A stretch of 44,293 bases of DNA from Rhodospirillaceae bacterium (GCA_018698795.1 JABIPG010000165.1:1-44293), one strand, 5' to 3'; positions 7,285-17,046 are shown, numbered from the stretch's first letter. Made by a program: numbers and translations. The notes: generated by a model from the letters alone, not told the origin.

Positions 7285-9221
7285 CCAAGATTGCCGTCCG
7301 CGAAGCGAATGAGCTGATCCGCGATTTCGGTACCAACCGCGAGAATGTCGAAATCCTCAATCCGGATGCGAAACATCACATTGGTGTGGGATTGGTTGAC
7401 CCTATTCGCGTGCTCGTCAGGGGGTCGGCAGGATATTTCTGCGCCGGTCTTACCGATAATGCGACATTCGAAATCGAGAACAATGTCGGCTGGGGACTGG
7501 CCGACAATATGTTGGGCGGCACAGTCGTCGTTCATGGCAATGCCGGAGCCATCGCGGCGGTTGCTATTCGGGGTGCAGATGTGGTTGTCCATGGCAATGT
7601 TGGCTCGCGTGCCGGCCAGGTGATGAAATCCGGCAATTTGCTTTGCCGCGGCAATGCGAATTTCATGGCCGGCTATATGATGTATGGCGGCCGGATCATC
7701 ATCTTGGGCGAGTCCGGCGAGAAAGTTGGCCAAGACATGACCGGTGGAACCATTTACGTGGCCGGCAACGTCAGTTCTCTCGGCACCGATGCCCACGTGG
7801 TCGATTTGCCTGAAGCCGAACGCGACGAGATTTTAGCGTTATTGGATCATCATCAAATTCCATTTACCGGCACTTTTCAGAAAATCGAGAATGCGGGTGA
7901 GAAGTTGCGCTACCCACGCGAGGAACCTCGGGTCCGAGCCATGCCCTACTTCGTCGCGTCGGAAGGTGGCGATTATTGGAATGCAAAAGTTCAAGAAGAT
8001 ATCTACGCCAAATCCCAAATTGGCCGTTATCGAATCAGGGGTTACGGCACGACGCGTCCGTTGCCACATTTGACGGATATTGCATTTCGCAAAGACCTGA
8101 CAAAAAGCGCTCTCTCAAGTGATGCAATCAGCCGAGTGGATATGGCCACCGAGTTGGGGGGGCGAAACGGCGGAAAACCGCTCAGCCTCAGCATGCCCGT
8201 GATGATCGCACCGATGAGCTACGGGGCTTTGTCGAAATCCACTAAGGTAGCTTTGGCAATCGCGTCGGGGTTATCAGGAATATCCGAAAATACCGGCGAA
8301 GGCGGCATGTCCGATGAACAGCGCGAAGCTGCCGATCAACTGATCTACCAATGCCTATCAGGCCGCCTGGGCTGGTCTATTCACGATATGCAGCGCGCCG
8401 AAGGATTGGAAATCTACATATCGCAAGGCGCCAAACCCGGCCTAGGTGGCCAATTGATGGCGAAAAAGGTCACACCGGAGATCGCCAAAATCCGCGGCAT
8501 TCCAGCTGGCATCGATTTGCGCTCACCGTCTCGACATCCTGACGTCCTGGGCGCCGATGATTTGGTGATCAAGATTGAGGAATTTCGCGAAGCAACGGGA
8601 TATCGCATACCCGTATCAGTAAAACTAGGCGCTGGGCGCGTCAAAGATGACATTAAGATCGCCTGGAAAGACGGCTTCGATTTCATCGAACTCGATGGAC
8701 TGCAAGGCTCAACAGGTGCCGCCGGTAACGAAGTGTTGGAATACGTCGGCATCCCGACCCTTTCAGCCATTCAAGAAGCCTTGGACGCACTGGATGATGT
8801 TGGTGGCCGGGAAGATTTACCAATCGTGTTGATGGGCGGCATCAAAGACGGCGTCGATGCTGCCAAGGCAATCGCGCTTGGCGCACACGCTGTCGCAGTC
8901 GGCACGTCTGCGCTGATCGCCGGCGGCTGCATTGCCTGCCTGCAATGCCACGTCGGGCAATGCGTCGTCGGCATCGCCACCCAGGACCCCGAGCATGAAA
9001 AACGCTACAATATTCCACAGGAAGCACAGAACATTCACCAATATCTCGAATCCGTCCGGTGGCAATTGGCAGCCATAGCCGAGGCGCACGGCTATCAATC
9101 GATCCATGAGCTAAACAGGAATGATCTCGTTGCCCTAACGCCAGAGGCGGCGGAAATCACTAGGTTGCCGTACGAGCCGGCTGTCCGAAATGCAGCTTCT
9201 TCGGTGAAAAGGGCTTCGTGA
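7266..9221 (+). CDS. GXGXG-domain plus FMN glutamate-synthase domain fusion (GlxC+GlxD / MgsB+MgsC-like)
   Basis: A 651-residue fusion. Residues about 20-210 are a right-handed GXGXG beta-helix, with repeats such as GGTVVVHGNAG, GNVGSRAGQ and GGTIYVAGN. Residues about 230-650 are the FMN-binding central domain of glutamate synthase, with ISENTGEGG, the FIELDGLQGSTGAAG strand, VLMGGIKDG and a cysteine cluster C555/C558/C561/C566 in the CIACLQCHVGQC pattern followed by VGIATQ. In NMG synthase and Glx systems these two modules are usually separate genes; here they are one polypeptide. In GltB the GXGXG domain is at the opposite end, so the order is reversed relative to canonical GltB. It overlaps neighbours on both sides and probably works with the amidotransferase and the GltD-like protein. 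Confidence 0.87.
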   Translation: MATIDLAKIAVREANELIRDFGTNRENVEILNPDAKHHIGVGLVDPIRVLVRGSAGYFCAGLTDNATFEIENNVGWGLADNMLGGTVVVHGNAGAIAAVAIRGADVVVHGNVGSRAGQVMKSGNLLCRGNANFMAGYMMYGGRIIILGESGEKVGQDMTGGTIYVAGNVSSLGTDAHVVDLPEAERDEILALLDHHQIPFTGTFQKIENAGEKLRYPREEPRVRAMPYFVASEGGDYWNAKVQEDIYAKSQIGRYRIRGYGTTRPLPHLTDIAFRKDLTKSALSSDAISRVDMATELGGRNGGKPLSLSMPVMIAPMSYGALSKSTKVALAIASGLSGISENTGEGGMSDEQREAADQLIYQCLSGRLGWSIHDMQRAEGLEIYISQGAKPGLGGQLMAKKVTPEIAKIRGIPAGIDLRSPSRHPDVLGADDLVIKIEEFREATGYRIPVSVKLGAGRVKDDIKIAWKDGFDFIELDGLQGSTGAAGNEVLEYVGIPTLSAIQEALDALDDVGGREDLPIVLMGGIKDGVDAAKAIALGAHAVAVGTSALIAGGCIACLQCHVGQCVVGIATQDPEHEKRYNIPQEAQNIHQYLESVRWQLAAIAEAHGYQSIHELNRNDLVALTPEAAEITRLPYEPAVRNAASSVKRAS

Positions 9222-11755
9222 TGGAAGACGCCGTTTACAATCTGGATCGTGTAGCAACATCTCCCGCACCACGGGACCAGCCGGACGACGTAGGCGATGT
9301 CCACTTTGTCCCCGCACCCTGCCAAGTCGCCTGCCCTATTGGCACGGATGCCCCTTCTTACCTGGCTTATATTTGGCAAGGTAAGATTGAAAAGGCCTTT
9401 GAGGCCATCACCGCGACCAACCCTTTGAGTTCCATATGCGGACGGGTGTGTGATGCGCCTTGCGAGCCCGCGTGCCGGCGCACGGATTCCGACGGCCCAA
9501 TCGCAATCCGCAATCTGAAGCGTTTCGTAATGGATCATCTTGGCGCCAATTTCCAATTGCCGGCGGTCGAACCAACTCGCAAGGAAAGCGTGGCCATTGT
9601 CGGGGGCGGACCGGCCGGATTGACTGCCGCCCAAGATTTGGCGGCTGGTGGATTCGAAGTCCATATCCATGAGATGAGCGACCGCTTGGGGGGGATGGCC
9701 GCATGGGGGATTCCAGCGTTCCGCCTGCCCGACCGAATTATCCAAGAAGATGTCGACCGACTTCTTTCACGCTATCCAGGCATCAGGGTTCATTTAAATT
9801 CCGCGCTCGGCGACAATGTTTCCCTGGATGATCTCAAAAACCATCATGACGCTGTCTTGCTGACGGTTGGCGCATGGTGGGGGAAAACGATGGAGATACC
9901 CGGCGCATCGCTTGCGAACGTGGTGGATGGTGTCGGATTCTTACGTGAGATCAACAAAGGTAATCGACCGAAGGTTCCGGAAAAGATTGTTGTGATAGGT
10001 GGTGGCGACGTTGCCATGGACGCGTGCCGCGTTGCAAAGCGGCTGCCTGGCTGCAAGGAAGTCGTCGTTGTGTATCGTCGTGGCCCGGATGAGATTCCGG
10101 CACGAAAAGACGAACTCGACGGAGCTCTAAAAGAAGATATCGATTTCATCTACCATACACAGCCGGTGGCTATTGCCTCGGATGGCGGCGCTGACGGCGA
10201 AAGCCTCAAGCTTCAATGTATCCAAACCAAACTTGGTGAACCGGAATTGGATGGCCGCCGCCGACCCGTCATTATTGATGGAAGCGAACACGATATTGAT
10301 TGCGGCATGGTGATCATGGCCATCGGACAGCAAGCGGCTTGTGACGAACTCGACAAACTGAACCTCATGGACGGAGACCGAATCAAAACATCTTGGGAGA
10401 GCATGCGCACTGACGACCCCCAAGTCTTTGCCGCCGGTGATGGCGCCTTTGGTGGATCAACGTTAGTCATGGCCATGCAGCATGGCCACCGGGCCGCCTA
10501 TTATGTTCAGGCCTTCCTTGATGGCGTTTCTGCACCAATTCCTTATCGCACGCCGTTCCGAACACGACGCGTGCCGATTGCGCAGGATTCTGACTGGGAG
10601 GTTTTGGCGCGCCGCGAAGCGGATTTCCATGGCCTGGGGGAAAACCCCGCTGCATTTCCAGAGATCGAGTCAACTTATTCGCCAACGGAAGCCAAAGATG
10701 AGGCCGCACGTTGTTATCGTTGTGATGTTGAAACAGGCTCATACGATTACACCGTATCAAGCCGAGAAGATATTTTCGTCATGGCGCGAGCGCAGGTCAC
10801 CGACACAGCGTTACAAACCGCGCTTTTGCACAAGCGCCTTGCCCAGCGCCCTAACCCTTTCGAAGAAGGACGCCCCGCAAATCTGGATGATCTGGTGTTT
10901 TTGCCGGCCAATTTATCCCGCTTGGTCATCGACCCCTACCGCGATGCCTGCAACATCAAAACTCAGCTTTTCGACAACGTTGAACTATCATTGCCAATTG
11001 TGGTTGCCGGTTTTGACAATGCCCCGGAACAAACCCGCCATAACTTGGCAAAAGGCATGGCCATGGAAGGCTCGGCGTATCTAGGCGCCAAGCCAATCGA
11101 TGCGTCTATCCCCTGGATTCAAGTTTGCACGGCAGCCACCGGCATTGACATCAATGCGAACGCCGTTGCGTTACGAACTCTCGATCAACTGCCCTCGGCA
11201 AATGAGCGTCAGTTGCCAATTGGATTAGCGACCGGCACAGATCAGCTCGAACAAAACATCACTCGTGCACTCGACAACGGACTCGATTTTCTACTGCTGG
11301 AAGCGAGCGGCCCAACCGATGGTGTCTGGCCGGAACTAAGTGGCCCCCCTGATCTAACGCTGTTGCGCGATACCATCGCCATTATGCGTGCGATGAACCG
11401 AGAAGAAGACCTGAAGATCATTTATCATGGCGGTATCCGAACCGGAACGGATATAGCCAAGATGCTGGCTCTCGGCGCGAACGCTATTGTTGTTGGCGCC
11501 GCCATGGCTTTCGCCTTGGGCGGTGAGATTGAGATGCAAGAATTCACTTTCTCCAACAGCGCAACAATCGAGGACCAAGCTGACGGCGCCGCATGTCTGT
11601 TAAGGGCCATGGGCGGCGAAGCATCAATTATGGCTCGCTGCACAGGAAAGACAGATGTGCATAACCTTGAGCCGGAAGACCTGCGCTCGATCACTTGCGC
11701 GAGCGCGGAAGCGACCGGCGTACCACTCGCCGGAAAAAATATCAGTGCCGGATGA
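9221..11755 (+). CDS. GltD-like NAD(P) oxidoreductase fused to a second glutamate-synthase FMN-type domain
   Basis: An 844-residue protein. The N-terminal half resembles the glutamate synthase small subunit: [4Fe-4S] ligands C34, C38, C73, C77, C81 and C85, an FAD motif VAIVGGGPAGL near residue 125 and an NAD(P) Rossmann motif VVIGGGDVAMD near 255, ending around residue 510. The C-terminal third (about 520-844) looks like a divergent FMN/TIM-barrel domain of glutamate synthase, with the IIYHGGIRTGTDIAKML and ANAIVVGAAMAFALGG segments, but it lacks the cysteine cluster of the preceding gene. ATG 9221 is preferred over GTG 9218 because AGGG lies 7 bases ahead of it. The extra domain is unusual for a GltD and may be a structural or catalytic partner of the fusion encoded just upstream. 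Confidence 0.83.
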   Translation: MEDAVYNLDRVATSPAPRDQPDDVGDVHFVPAPCQVACPIGTDAPSYLAYIWQGKIEKAFEAITATNPLSSICGRVCDAPCEPACRRTDSDGPIAIRNLKRFVMDHLGANFQLPAVEPTRKESVAIVGGGPAGLTAAQDLAAGGFEVHIHEMSDRLGGMAAWGIPAFRLPDRIIQEDVDRLLSRYPGIRVHLNSALGDNVSLDDLKNHHDAVLLTVGAWWGKTMEIPGASLANVVDGVGFLREINKGNRPKVPEKIVVIGGGDVAMDACRVAKRLPGCKEVVVVYRRGPDEIPARKDELDGALKEDIDFIYHTQPVAIASDGGADGESLKLQCIQTKLGEPELDGRRRPVIIDGSEHDIDCGMVIMAIGQQAACDELDKLNLMDGDRIKTSWESMRTDDPQVFAAGDGAFGGSTLVMAMQHGHRAAYYVQAFLDGVSAPIPYRTPFRTRRVPIAQDSDWEVLARREADFHGLGENPAAFPEIESTYSPTEAKDEAARCYRCDVETGSYDYTVSSREDIFVMARAQVTDTALQTALLHKRLAQRPNPFEEGRPANLDDLVFLPANLSRLVIDPYRDACNIKTQLFDNVELSLPIVVAGFDNAPEQTRHNLAKGMAMEGSAYLGAKPIDASIPWIQVCTAATGIDINANAVALRTLDQLPSANERQLPIGLATGTDQLEQNITRALDNGLDFLLLEASGPTDGVWPELSGPPDLTLLRDTIAIMRAMNREEDLKIIYHGGIRTGTDIAKMLALGANAIVVGAAMAFALGGEIEMQEFTFSNSATIEDQADGAACLLRAMGGEASIMARCTGKTDVHNLEPEDLRSITCASAEATGVPLAGKNISAG

Positions 11756-11816
11756 ACATCAACATTTGCAGAACCTAAGAATTTAACAGGCGAATACAGC
11801 CAATTGGGAGGCAATC

Positions 11817-13124
11817 ATGGCGAAACAACTTCAAACGATAGCTAAAGAAAAAGGTATCAAATATTTCCTCGTCAGTTTTGTCGATTTATTTGGGAATCTG
11901 CGCGCAAAACTGGTTCCGGCCTCGGCGATCAATGGCATGCAAAAAGATGGTGCTGGGTTTGCTGGATTTGCCGCTTGGCTGGACATGAGCCCGGCCGACT
12001 CGGACATGTTTGGCATTCCCGACCCGGAAAGCCTCATTCAACTGCCTTGGCAACCGGATGTCGCATGGTTGGCTAGCGATTTGCGAATGGACGGCAAACC
12101 CGTAGAAGCCTCTCCGCGTGTTGCTCTTAAACGCCAAATTGCAAAAGCCGAGGCCCAAGGCCTTTACATGAAAACCGGCGTCGAATGTGAGTACCATCTG
12201 ATCACTGAGGACGGCTCGGAGATTTCCGACCCACGCGACACCCAGGCCAAACCCTGCTACGACCAAAGCGCTTTGATGCGTCGCTATGATGTTGTCTCTG
12301 AGATTTGCGACTACATGTTGCAGTTGGGCTGGGGGCCCTATCAGAACGATCACGAAGATGCCAACGGCCAGTTCGAAATGAACTGGGATTATGATGATGC
12401 GCTAAAGACAGCTGACCGGCATGTGTTCTTCAAATTTATGGTCAAATCTGTTGCCGAAAAGCATGGCTTTCGAGCGACCTTCATGCCGAAACCGTTTATG
12501 CATTTGACGGGGAACGGCTGCCACACTCACGTTTCCGTCTGGAACAAAACCGGCCGAAAAAACCTTTTCCTCGACACTAAAGACGAGAACGGCCTGAGCG
12601 AATTGGCATATAAGTTCCTCGGCGGCATCATGCACAACGCAACAGCGCTGTGCGCGTTCTATAACCCGACCGTAAACTCCTACAAAAGAATCAACGCGCC
12701 ACGCACCCACTCCGGCGCAACATGGGCGCCCAATACGGTAACCTGGACCGGCAACAACCGCACTCACATGATTCGCGTCCCCGACCAAGGTCGGTTCGAG
12801 CTACGCCTCATGGACGGCGCAACCAACCCCTATCTATCGCAAGCCGCAACATTGGCTGCTGGTTTGGACGGCATTGCCAATGACCGAGACCCGGGCAAGC
12901 GCATAGATGTCAACATGTACGAAGAGGCCGACAAGGTGAAAGGCGCCAAACAACTTCCCCTGAACCTGCTCGATGCCATTCGGTTGGTTGAAAAAAGCAA
13001 GGTTCTGCGTGACGCGCTAGGTGGTGACGTCATCGACAGTTACGTAAAACTGAAAATGCAAGATTGGGTGTCTTTCAAGAATCATCTCAGCCAATGGGAA
13101 ATGGACAACACGCTCGATTGCTGA
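11817..13124 (+). CDS. glnT: Glutamine synthetase family protein (GlnT / gamma-glutamylmethylamide synthetase type)
   Basis: ATP-dependent ligase joining ammonia or an amine such as methylamine to the gamma-carboxyl of glutamate. The 435-residue protein has the glutamine synthetase catalytic fold: VECEYHL (metal-binding glutamates), HEDANGQFEMNW, the GNGCHTHVSVW segment and the RFELRLMDGATNPY segment near the end. Length and these motifs fit the GlnT/GmaS branch rather than GlnA, and the GlnA adenylylation-loop tyrosine context is not apparent. GGGAGG precedes ATG by a normal distance. It ends the amidotransferase/glutamate-synthase-like operon, 61 bases after the previous gene. The set gmaS plus mgsABC would make N-methylglutamate from methylamine, but no NMG dehydrogenase (mgdABCD) is in the window, so the pathway assignment is tentative. 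Confidence 0.85.
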   Translation: MAKQLQTIAKEKGIKYFLVSFVDLFGNLRAKLVPASAINGMQKDGAGFAGFAAWLDMSPADSDMFGIPDPESLIQLPWQPDVAWLASDLRMDGKPVEASPRVALKRQIAKAEAQGLYMKTGVECEYHLITEDGSEISDPRDTQAKPCYDQSALMRRYDVVSEICDYMLQLGWGPYQNDHEDANGQFEMNWDYDDALKTADRHVFFKFMVKSVAEKHGFRATFMPKPFMHLTGNGCHTHVSVWNKTGRKNLFLDTKDENGLSELAYKFLGGIMHNATALCAFYNPTVNSYKRINAPRTHSGATWAPNTVTWTGNNRTHMIRVPDQGRFELRLMDGATNPYLSQAATLAAGLDGIANDRDPGKRIDVNMYEEADKVKGAKQLPLNLLDAIRLVEKSKVLRDALGGDVIDSYVKLKMQDWVSFKNHLSQWEMDNTLDC

Positions 13125-13352
13125 TCTGGCGGGACCATGTCAACGAGTTGAGGGCGGAACTTGATTGCAGTCCGTTCTCAAAAACCAGGCTCGAGACGAA
13201 ACGTAGGGGCGCTGTCACAGGTAAATGAACGTGCCTGATCAACAGTGCGCCAAAGACAAAATGCCTTAAGCCGGAGATGCGCATTTGCTATCAGCGAATA
13301 CGGCAATAATTCGACTTCGGTCAAATCGCCTTAGGTGCTTACTGCCCGAAAT

Positions 13353-14480
13353 TCAAATGACCTCGTCCAATGCATTTTCCAACCGAGCGACAGTTGCATC
13401 CACATCGTTCAACTTGTCGAGGCCGAACAGGCCTAAGCGGAAGGTCCGAAATCCTTCAGGTTCATCACATTGCAAAGGTACGCCGGCAGCGATTTGCAAT
13501 CCCACACCAACAAACTTCTTTCCCGACTGAATGTCGCCGTCTTGGGTATAGCTGACGACAACGCCAGGGGCGCCAAAACCCTCGGCCGCAACGGACTTAA
13601 TCTGTCGTTTTGCTAGAGCGGCACGAACCTTATCGCCCAATTCTTGTTGCCTTGAGTGAATCACATCAAACCCAATGGCTTTCGTTTCCTGCATGGAGGC
13701 ATGGAATGCGACGAGGGCGTCCGTCGGCATGGTGGCATGATAGGCGTGACCACCATTTTCATAAGCTTCCATGATCTCCGTCCATTTTTTGAGGTCGCAG
13801 GCAAAGCTTGTGCTCGCGGTTTCGCCGACAACCTTCCGCGCCTTCTCATTCATCATCACGAGCCCCGCCGCCGGCGAAGCCGACCAGCCTTTCTGCGGCG
13901 CACTGATCAAAACGTCGACACCCGTCTCTTCCATGTCGATCCAAATAGCGCCGGAAGCGATGCAATCGAGAACGAACAAGCCGCCATGGGCGTGCTGTGC
14001 TTCGGCCAAAGCCTTTAGATAGTCGTCGGGCAAAATGATGCCGGAAGCGGTTTCGACATGAGGCGCAAACAGCAAATCAGGTTTATCGGCTTGGATCGCA
14101 GCGACAGCTTCGTCAATGGGTACTGGCGCAAAAGGCGCTTGATCTCCCTCCCCGACCTGCCGAGCCATAAGCACGCGACAATGATCGGTGATTCGACCGG
14201 CATCAATGATCTGACTCCAGCGAAAACTGAACCAGCCATTGCGGATGACCATGCATTTTTTGTCCGTTGCCAATTGACGGGCGACGGCCTCCATCGCGTA
14301 GGTTCCTCCGCCCGGGACGATGGCGACGGACTGTGCATTGTAGACGTCCTTCAGCGTATCGGAGATATCTCGCATCACAGCCTGAAAGGATTGGGACATG
14401 TGATTTAAGGAACGATCCGTAAAAACTACAGAAAACTCCAACAGCCCGTCAGGATCTACTTTCGATATGGTATTGCCCAT
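13353..14480 (-). CDS. Class V aminotransferase (serine-glyoxylate/alanine-glyoxylate type)
   Basis: PLP enzyme of fold type I, 375 residues from the preferred ATG at 14480, which is preceded by GGGAAGG at a good distance. Longer in-frame starts at 14501 and 14552 exist but lack such a site. The Schiff-base lysine lies in the SAPQKGWSASPAAG segment, preceded by the VLDCIASGAIWIDMEETGVDVLI strand pair with the PLP-contact aspartate. VPGGGTYAMEAVARQLA is the cofactor phosphate-binding turn. The family moves amino groups from serine or alanine to glyoxylate, or cleaves related substrates; the exact substrate cannot be read. It is convergent with the glutamine synthetase gene, with a 228-base gap between them in which I see no convincing terminator. 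Confidence 0.82.
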   Translation of the reverse strand: MGNTISKVDPDGLLEFSVVFTDRSLNHMSQSFQAVMRDISDTLKDVYNAQSVAIVPGGGTYAMEAVARQLATDKKCMVIRNGWFSFRWSQIIDAGRITDHCRVLMARQVGEGDQAPFAPVPIDEAVAAIQADKPDLLFAPHVETASGIILPDDYLKALAEAQHAHGGLFVLDCIASGAIWIDMEETGVDVLISAPQKGWSASPAAGLVMMNEKARKVVGETASTSFACDLKKWTEIMEAYENGGHAYHATMPTDALVAFHASMQETKAIGFDVIHSRQQELGDKVRAALAKRQIKSVAAEGFGAPGVVVSYTQDGDIQSGKKFVGVGLQIAAGVPLQCDEPEGFRTFRLGLFGLDKLNDVDATVARLENALDEVI

Positions 14481-14682
14481 TTTGCCTTCCCTACTCGTCA
14501 TCAAAACAATTGGTTTTTTTGGGCCGATCTCGTCACAGAGATTCAGACACATCGTGGTTAGATGTTATATCGCTTCCCATAGATGGTTTAAACGCCGGTT
14601 TTCGGACATCTATCCACTAATTTCGTTTCAATGGTGAGAACAGCAGAGAGCCTCAGAGATTAAGCCTAGACTGTCGAAATCA

Positions 14683-15447
14683 TCATCGTGCAGAAGATCC
14701 GCCGTCAATCGTGAGGACGGTCCCGGTGGTGTAACTGGATCGATCAGACGCCAGGAATGCGACCATATCGGCGATGTGTTCAGGTTCGCCGGGGGGGAAT
14801 TCCTGATCCAATGTCTCTTCCCATCTCTCGGCGTCGCCAAGAAATTCATCCGCTTTGGCACGCGCCAAGGTGATCAAGCGGTCGGTTTTGATCAGACCGG
14901 GGTTGATAGCAACCACACGGACCCCATGTTTGCGGCTGGTGGCGCCCAGCGCCTTGGTCAGCGCCATAAGAGAAGCGTTGCCGGCGGAACCGGCGATATA
15001 ATCAAAGGTCGGTTTGTCGCCCGCCGCACCGATGACATTTATAATGACGCCGCTTTGGCGTTTACTCATGGCATCAAATGCCAGACGGCATAGATTGATG
15101 TAGCCGAAAACCTTCAGGTCCCAGGCAGCGCGCCATGTTGGTTCGTCAATGGCTAGGATCGAGCCTCCCGGAATAGCGCCAGCGTTGTTGACCACGATGT
15201 CCACATCCGCACATGAGGCGAACAAATCGTTCAGTTGGGCGGAATTGGATAAATCGCAAGGATGGATACTGACCTCAACCCCATAACGAGCGCGGATCTC
15301 TTTGGCCGCTATTTCGAGTTCTGTTTCGGTGCGGGCTGCGAGATGTAAATGGCACCCTTCTGCCGCTAAGCGTTCAGCACAAGCCCTGCCAATACCCTTC
15401 GATGCTCCGCTCACCAGCGCGCGCCGGCCTCTAATTGCCAAATCCAA
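14683..15447 (-). CDS. Short-chain dehydrogenase/reductase
   Basis: A 254-residue classical SDR. The cofactor motif is SGASKGIGRACAERL near residue 14 and the NNAG motif is present (VVNNAGAIPGG). The catalytic-serine region is altered: around the expected Ser-x12-Tyr-x3-Lys site the sequence reads GAAGDKPTFDYIAGSAGNASL, with Tyr present but no Lys four residues later, so the typical YxxxK is not intact. This suggests an atypical or inactive member, or a different catalytic arrangement. The start is TTG at 15447 with GGGGAG eight bases upstream; no ATG fits the N-terminal strand. It lies 202 bases upstream of the aminotransferase and 207 bases downstream of hemY on the same strand. Substrate unknown. 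Confidence 0.85.
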   Translation of the reverse strand: MDLAIRGRRALVSGASKGIGRACAERLAAEGCHLHLAARTETELEIAAKEIRARYGVEVSIHPCDLSNSAQLNDLFASCADVDIVVNNAGAIPGGSILAIDEPTWRAAWDLKVFGYINLCRLAFDAMSKRQSGVIINVIGAAGDKPTFDYIAGSAGNASLMALTKALGATSRKHGVRVVAINPGLIKTDRLITLARAKADEFLGDAERWEETLDQEFPPGEPEHIADMVAFLASDRSSYTTGTVLTIDGGSSAR

Positions 15448-15617
15448 TGCGATTGCTCCCCGCCAAATTGATTAAGGTGTAATGAAAAGTACCTTCAACC
15501 TACATGCGCCGTTAACTCAGGGAAATCGGTCTTTTCCGCACTCTAATCTTCCGTCGGCGACAGGATACCGATCTGGTGGCGAAGCCATGCGTTCTCGAGC
15601 AGCAGAGAAACTCAAAT

Positions 15618-15658
15618 GCTTTGACGCTGTCCTAACAAGTGCTTTGAGGCAGTCCTAA
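15618..15658. repeat. Tandem 18-bp direct repeat at the hemY 3' end
   Basis: Two copies, 15618-15635 and 15641-15658, agree at 16 of 18 positions (plus-strand consensus GCTTTGASGCWGTCCTAA). The second copy includes the hemY stop codon. It may be a local duplication or a paired binding site. I see no wider mobile-element context. Confidence 0.5.
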
Positions 15659-17046
15659 ATCGCAAACTTCTCGCGTTGGACTTTTTCTCGATCCTGCACA
15701 TACGTCCGCGCTTGCCCCGCAACACTGGCGGCACTTTCGAGACAGTCTGAGATAGATAATCCGCCCAAATAATTTCCAGTGACGAACATCCCTGGAACTC
15801 GATTGGATATATGTTCCAAAGTCTCTGCTCGTTCCGCATGGCCGAGAGAATACTGCGGCAATCCTCTGGGCCAATGACGTACGCGCGCGATCACAGGTTC
15901 GTCGTGAATGCCGAGAAGGCCGGAAAGTTCATTTCGTACAATATCGATAAGTGCGTTTGCCGGCTGGTTGCCCAGGTCAGGGTTGCGCGCGCCCCCGACA
16001 TACGCTGCTACGGCGACATGGTCATCGGGCGCGCGGTTTGGAAACATGGTTGAGCAAAACTGCACACCGTTGAGAGCACTACCCTCCGACGTCGGGGTCA
16101 GAAAGCCAAGGCTGTCCAATGGATGGTCAACTTGCGAACGGTGGTAGCCAAGAAACACGACGGCCAATGGCGGCGCAGAAATTGCGCCCGCAGCTTCGGC
16201 CCCTCGTACATCAATTTTTTCCAGTAGTGATGCCGCGACATGCGGTTGCGCGGCCAAAATCACACTTTTAGCGGAAAGCGAGCCATGGCTTTGTGTTTCA
16301 ACAGAAAAACCTGTCCCGACACGCTTGACCTGCCGGACAGTGGCCCCTGTACGTACGATCTCACCGAGGAATTCGGACAACGCCGTCGGCAGACTTCCAA
16401 CTCCATCACGCCACGACATCAGCCGACGCCCTGGCATGCGTTTTCCATCACGGCGCGCTGCCAACATTCCCTGAGTTACCGACCCATGAACCTGCTCAAA
16501 CTCCGCGAATTTCGAAAAAACAGCGTCGATGGAAAGGTCATCTGGCCGGCCCGCGTAAATTCCACCAACCAATGGGTCCATAACCAATTCAGTGAACTCA
16601 CGCCCGAACCGCCGAGTGCAAAATGCCGTCACTGTTTCGGGGTCGCCGTCAATTTGGGGGCGTCGCCGAAGCAACGGCTCCGCCATCATGCGAAGGCGCC
16701 CCCCGATGCTCAGATAACCAGACCGCACGAAACCCAACGGCCCCAACGGAATCCCATGTAGGATGCCGTCTTTGAGCAGATAGCGCTGTTCAATACCGTC
16801 ACCGAGATGACACAGGTTGGTGTCCAAACCCATGGCTTTTGACAGGGCCATCGCTTCGTCCGAATTGCCAGCAACCGTACTCGGGCCATGCTCCATCAAA
16901 AAACCGTCAATCCGCTCGCTAAACGCATTGCCGCCGGCCCGTGCCTGACGTTCCATAACGATGACACGAAGACCGGATTGTGTCAGGTGGTAAGCGGCCG
17001 CAAGGCCAGAAACACCGCCGCCGACGATGGCTACATCAACACTCAT
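15655..17046 (-). CDS. hemY: FAD-dependent protoporphyrinogen/coproporphyrinogen oxidase (HemY-type)
   Basis: Oxidises protoporphyrinogen IX (or coproporphyrinogen III) to the porphyrin late in haem synthesis. The 463-residue protein has the N-terminal FAD motif VGGGVSGLAAAYHL, the GGNAFSERIDGFLMEHGPSTV segment characteristic of HemY, MDPLVGGIYAGRPDDLS, and a C-terminal FVTGNYLGGLSISDCLESA flavin-binding stretch. Length fits the family. Its ATG overlaps the stop of the radical SAM gene (17043-17046), giving strict translational coupling. The pairing with a radical SAM protein carrying a PCP_red-like tail, in a respiratory cluster, suggests a dedicated tetrapyrrole role rather than only housekeeping haem synthesis; that is inference. 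Confidence 0.9.
   Translation of the reverse strand: MSVDVAIVGGGVSGLAAAYHLTQSGLRVIVMERQARAGGNAFSERIDGFLMEHGPSTVAGNSDEAMALSKAMGLDTNLCHLGDGIEQRYLLKDGILHGIPLGPLGFVRSGYLSIGGRLRMMAEPLLRRRPQIDGDPETVTAFCTRRFGREFTELVMDPLVGGIYAGRPDDLSIDAVFSKFAEFEQVHGSVTQGMLAARRDGKRMPGRRLMSWRDGVGSLPTALSEFLGEIVRTGATVRQVKRVGTGFSVETQSHGSLSAKSVILAAQPHVAASLLEKIDVRGAEAAGAISAPPLAVVFLGYHRSQVDHPLDSLGFLTPTSEGSALNGVQFCSTMFPNRAPDDHVAVAAYVGGARNPDLGNQPANALIDIVRNELSGLLGIHDEPVIARVRHWPRGLPQYSLGHAERAETLEHISNRVPGMFVTGNYLGGLSISDCLESAASVAGQARTYVQDREKVQREKFAI

Noticed and set aside
13125-13352. Possible small gene or terminator in the gap between the glutamine synthetase and aminotransferase genes
   Set aside because: The only sizeable frame has no ribosome site or protein-like pattern, and I found no stem with a T tract.
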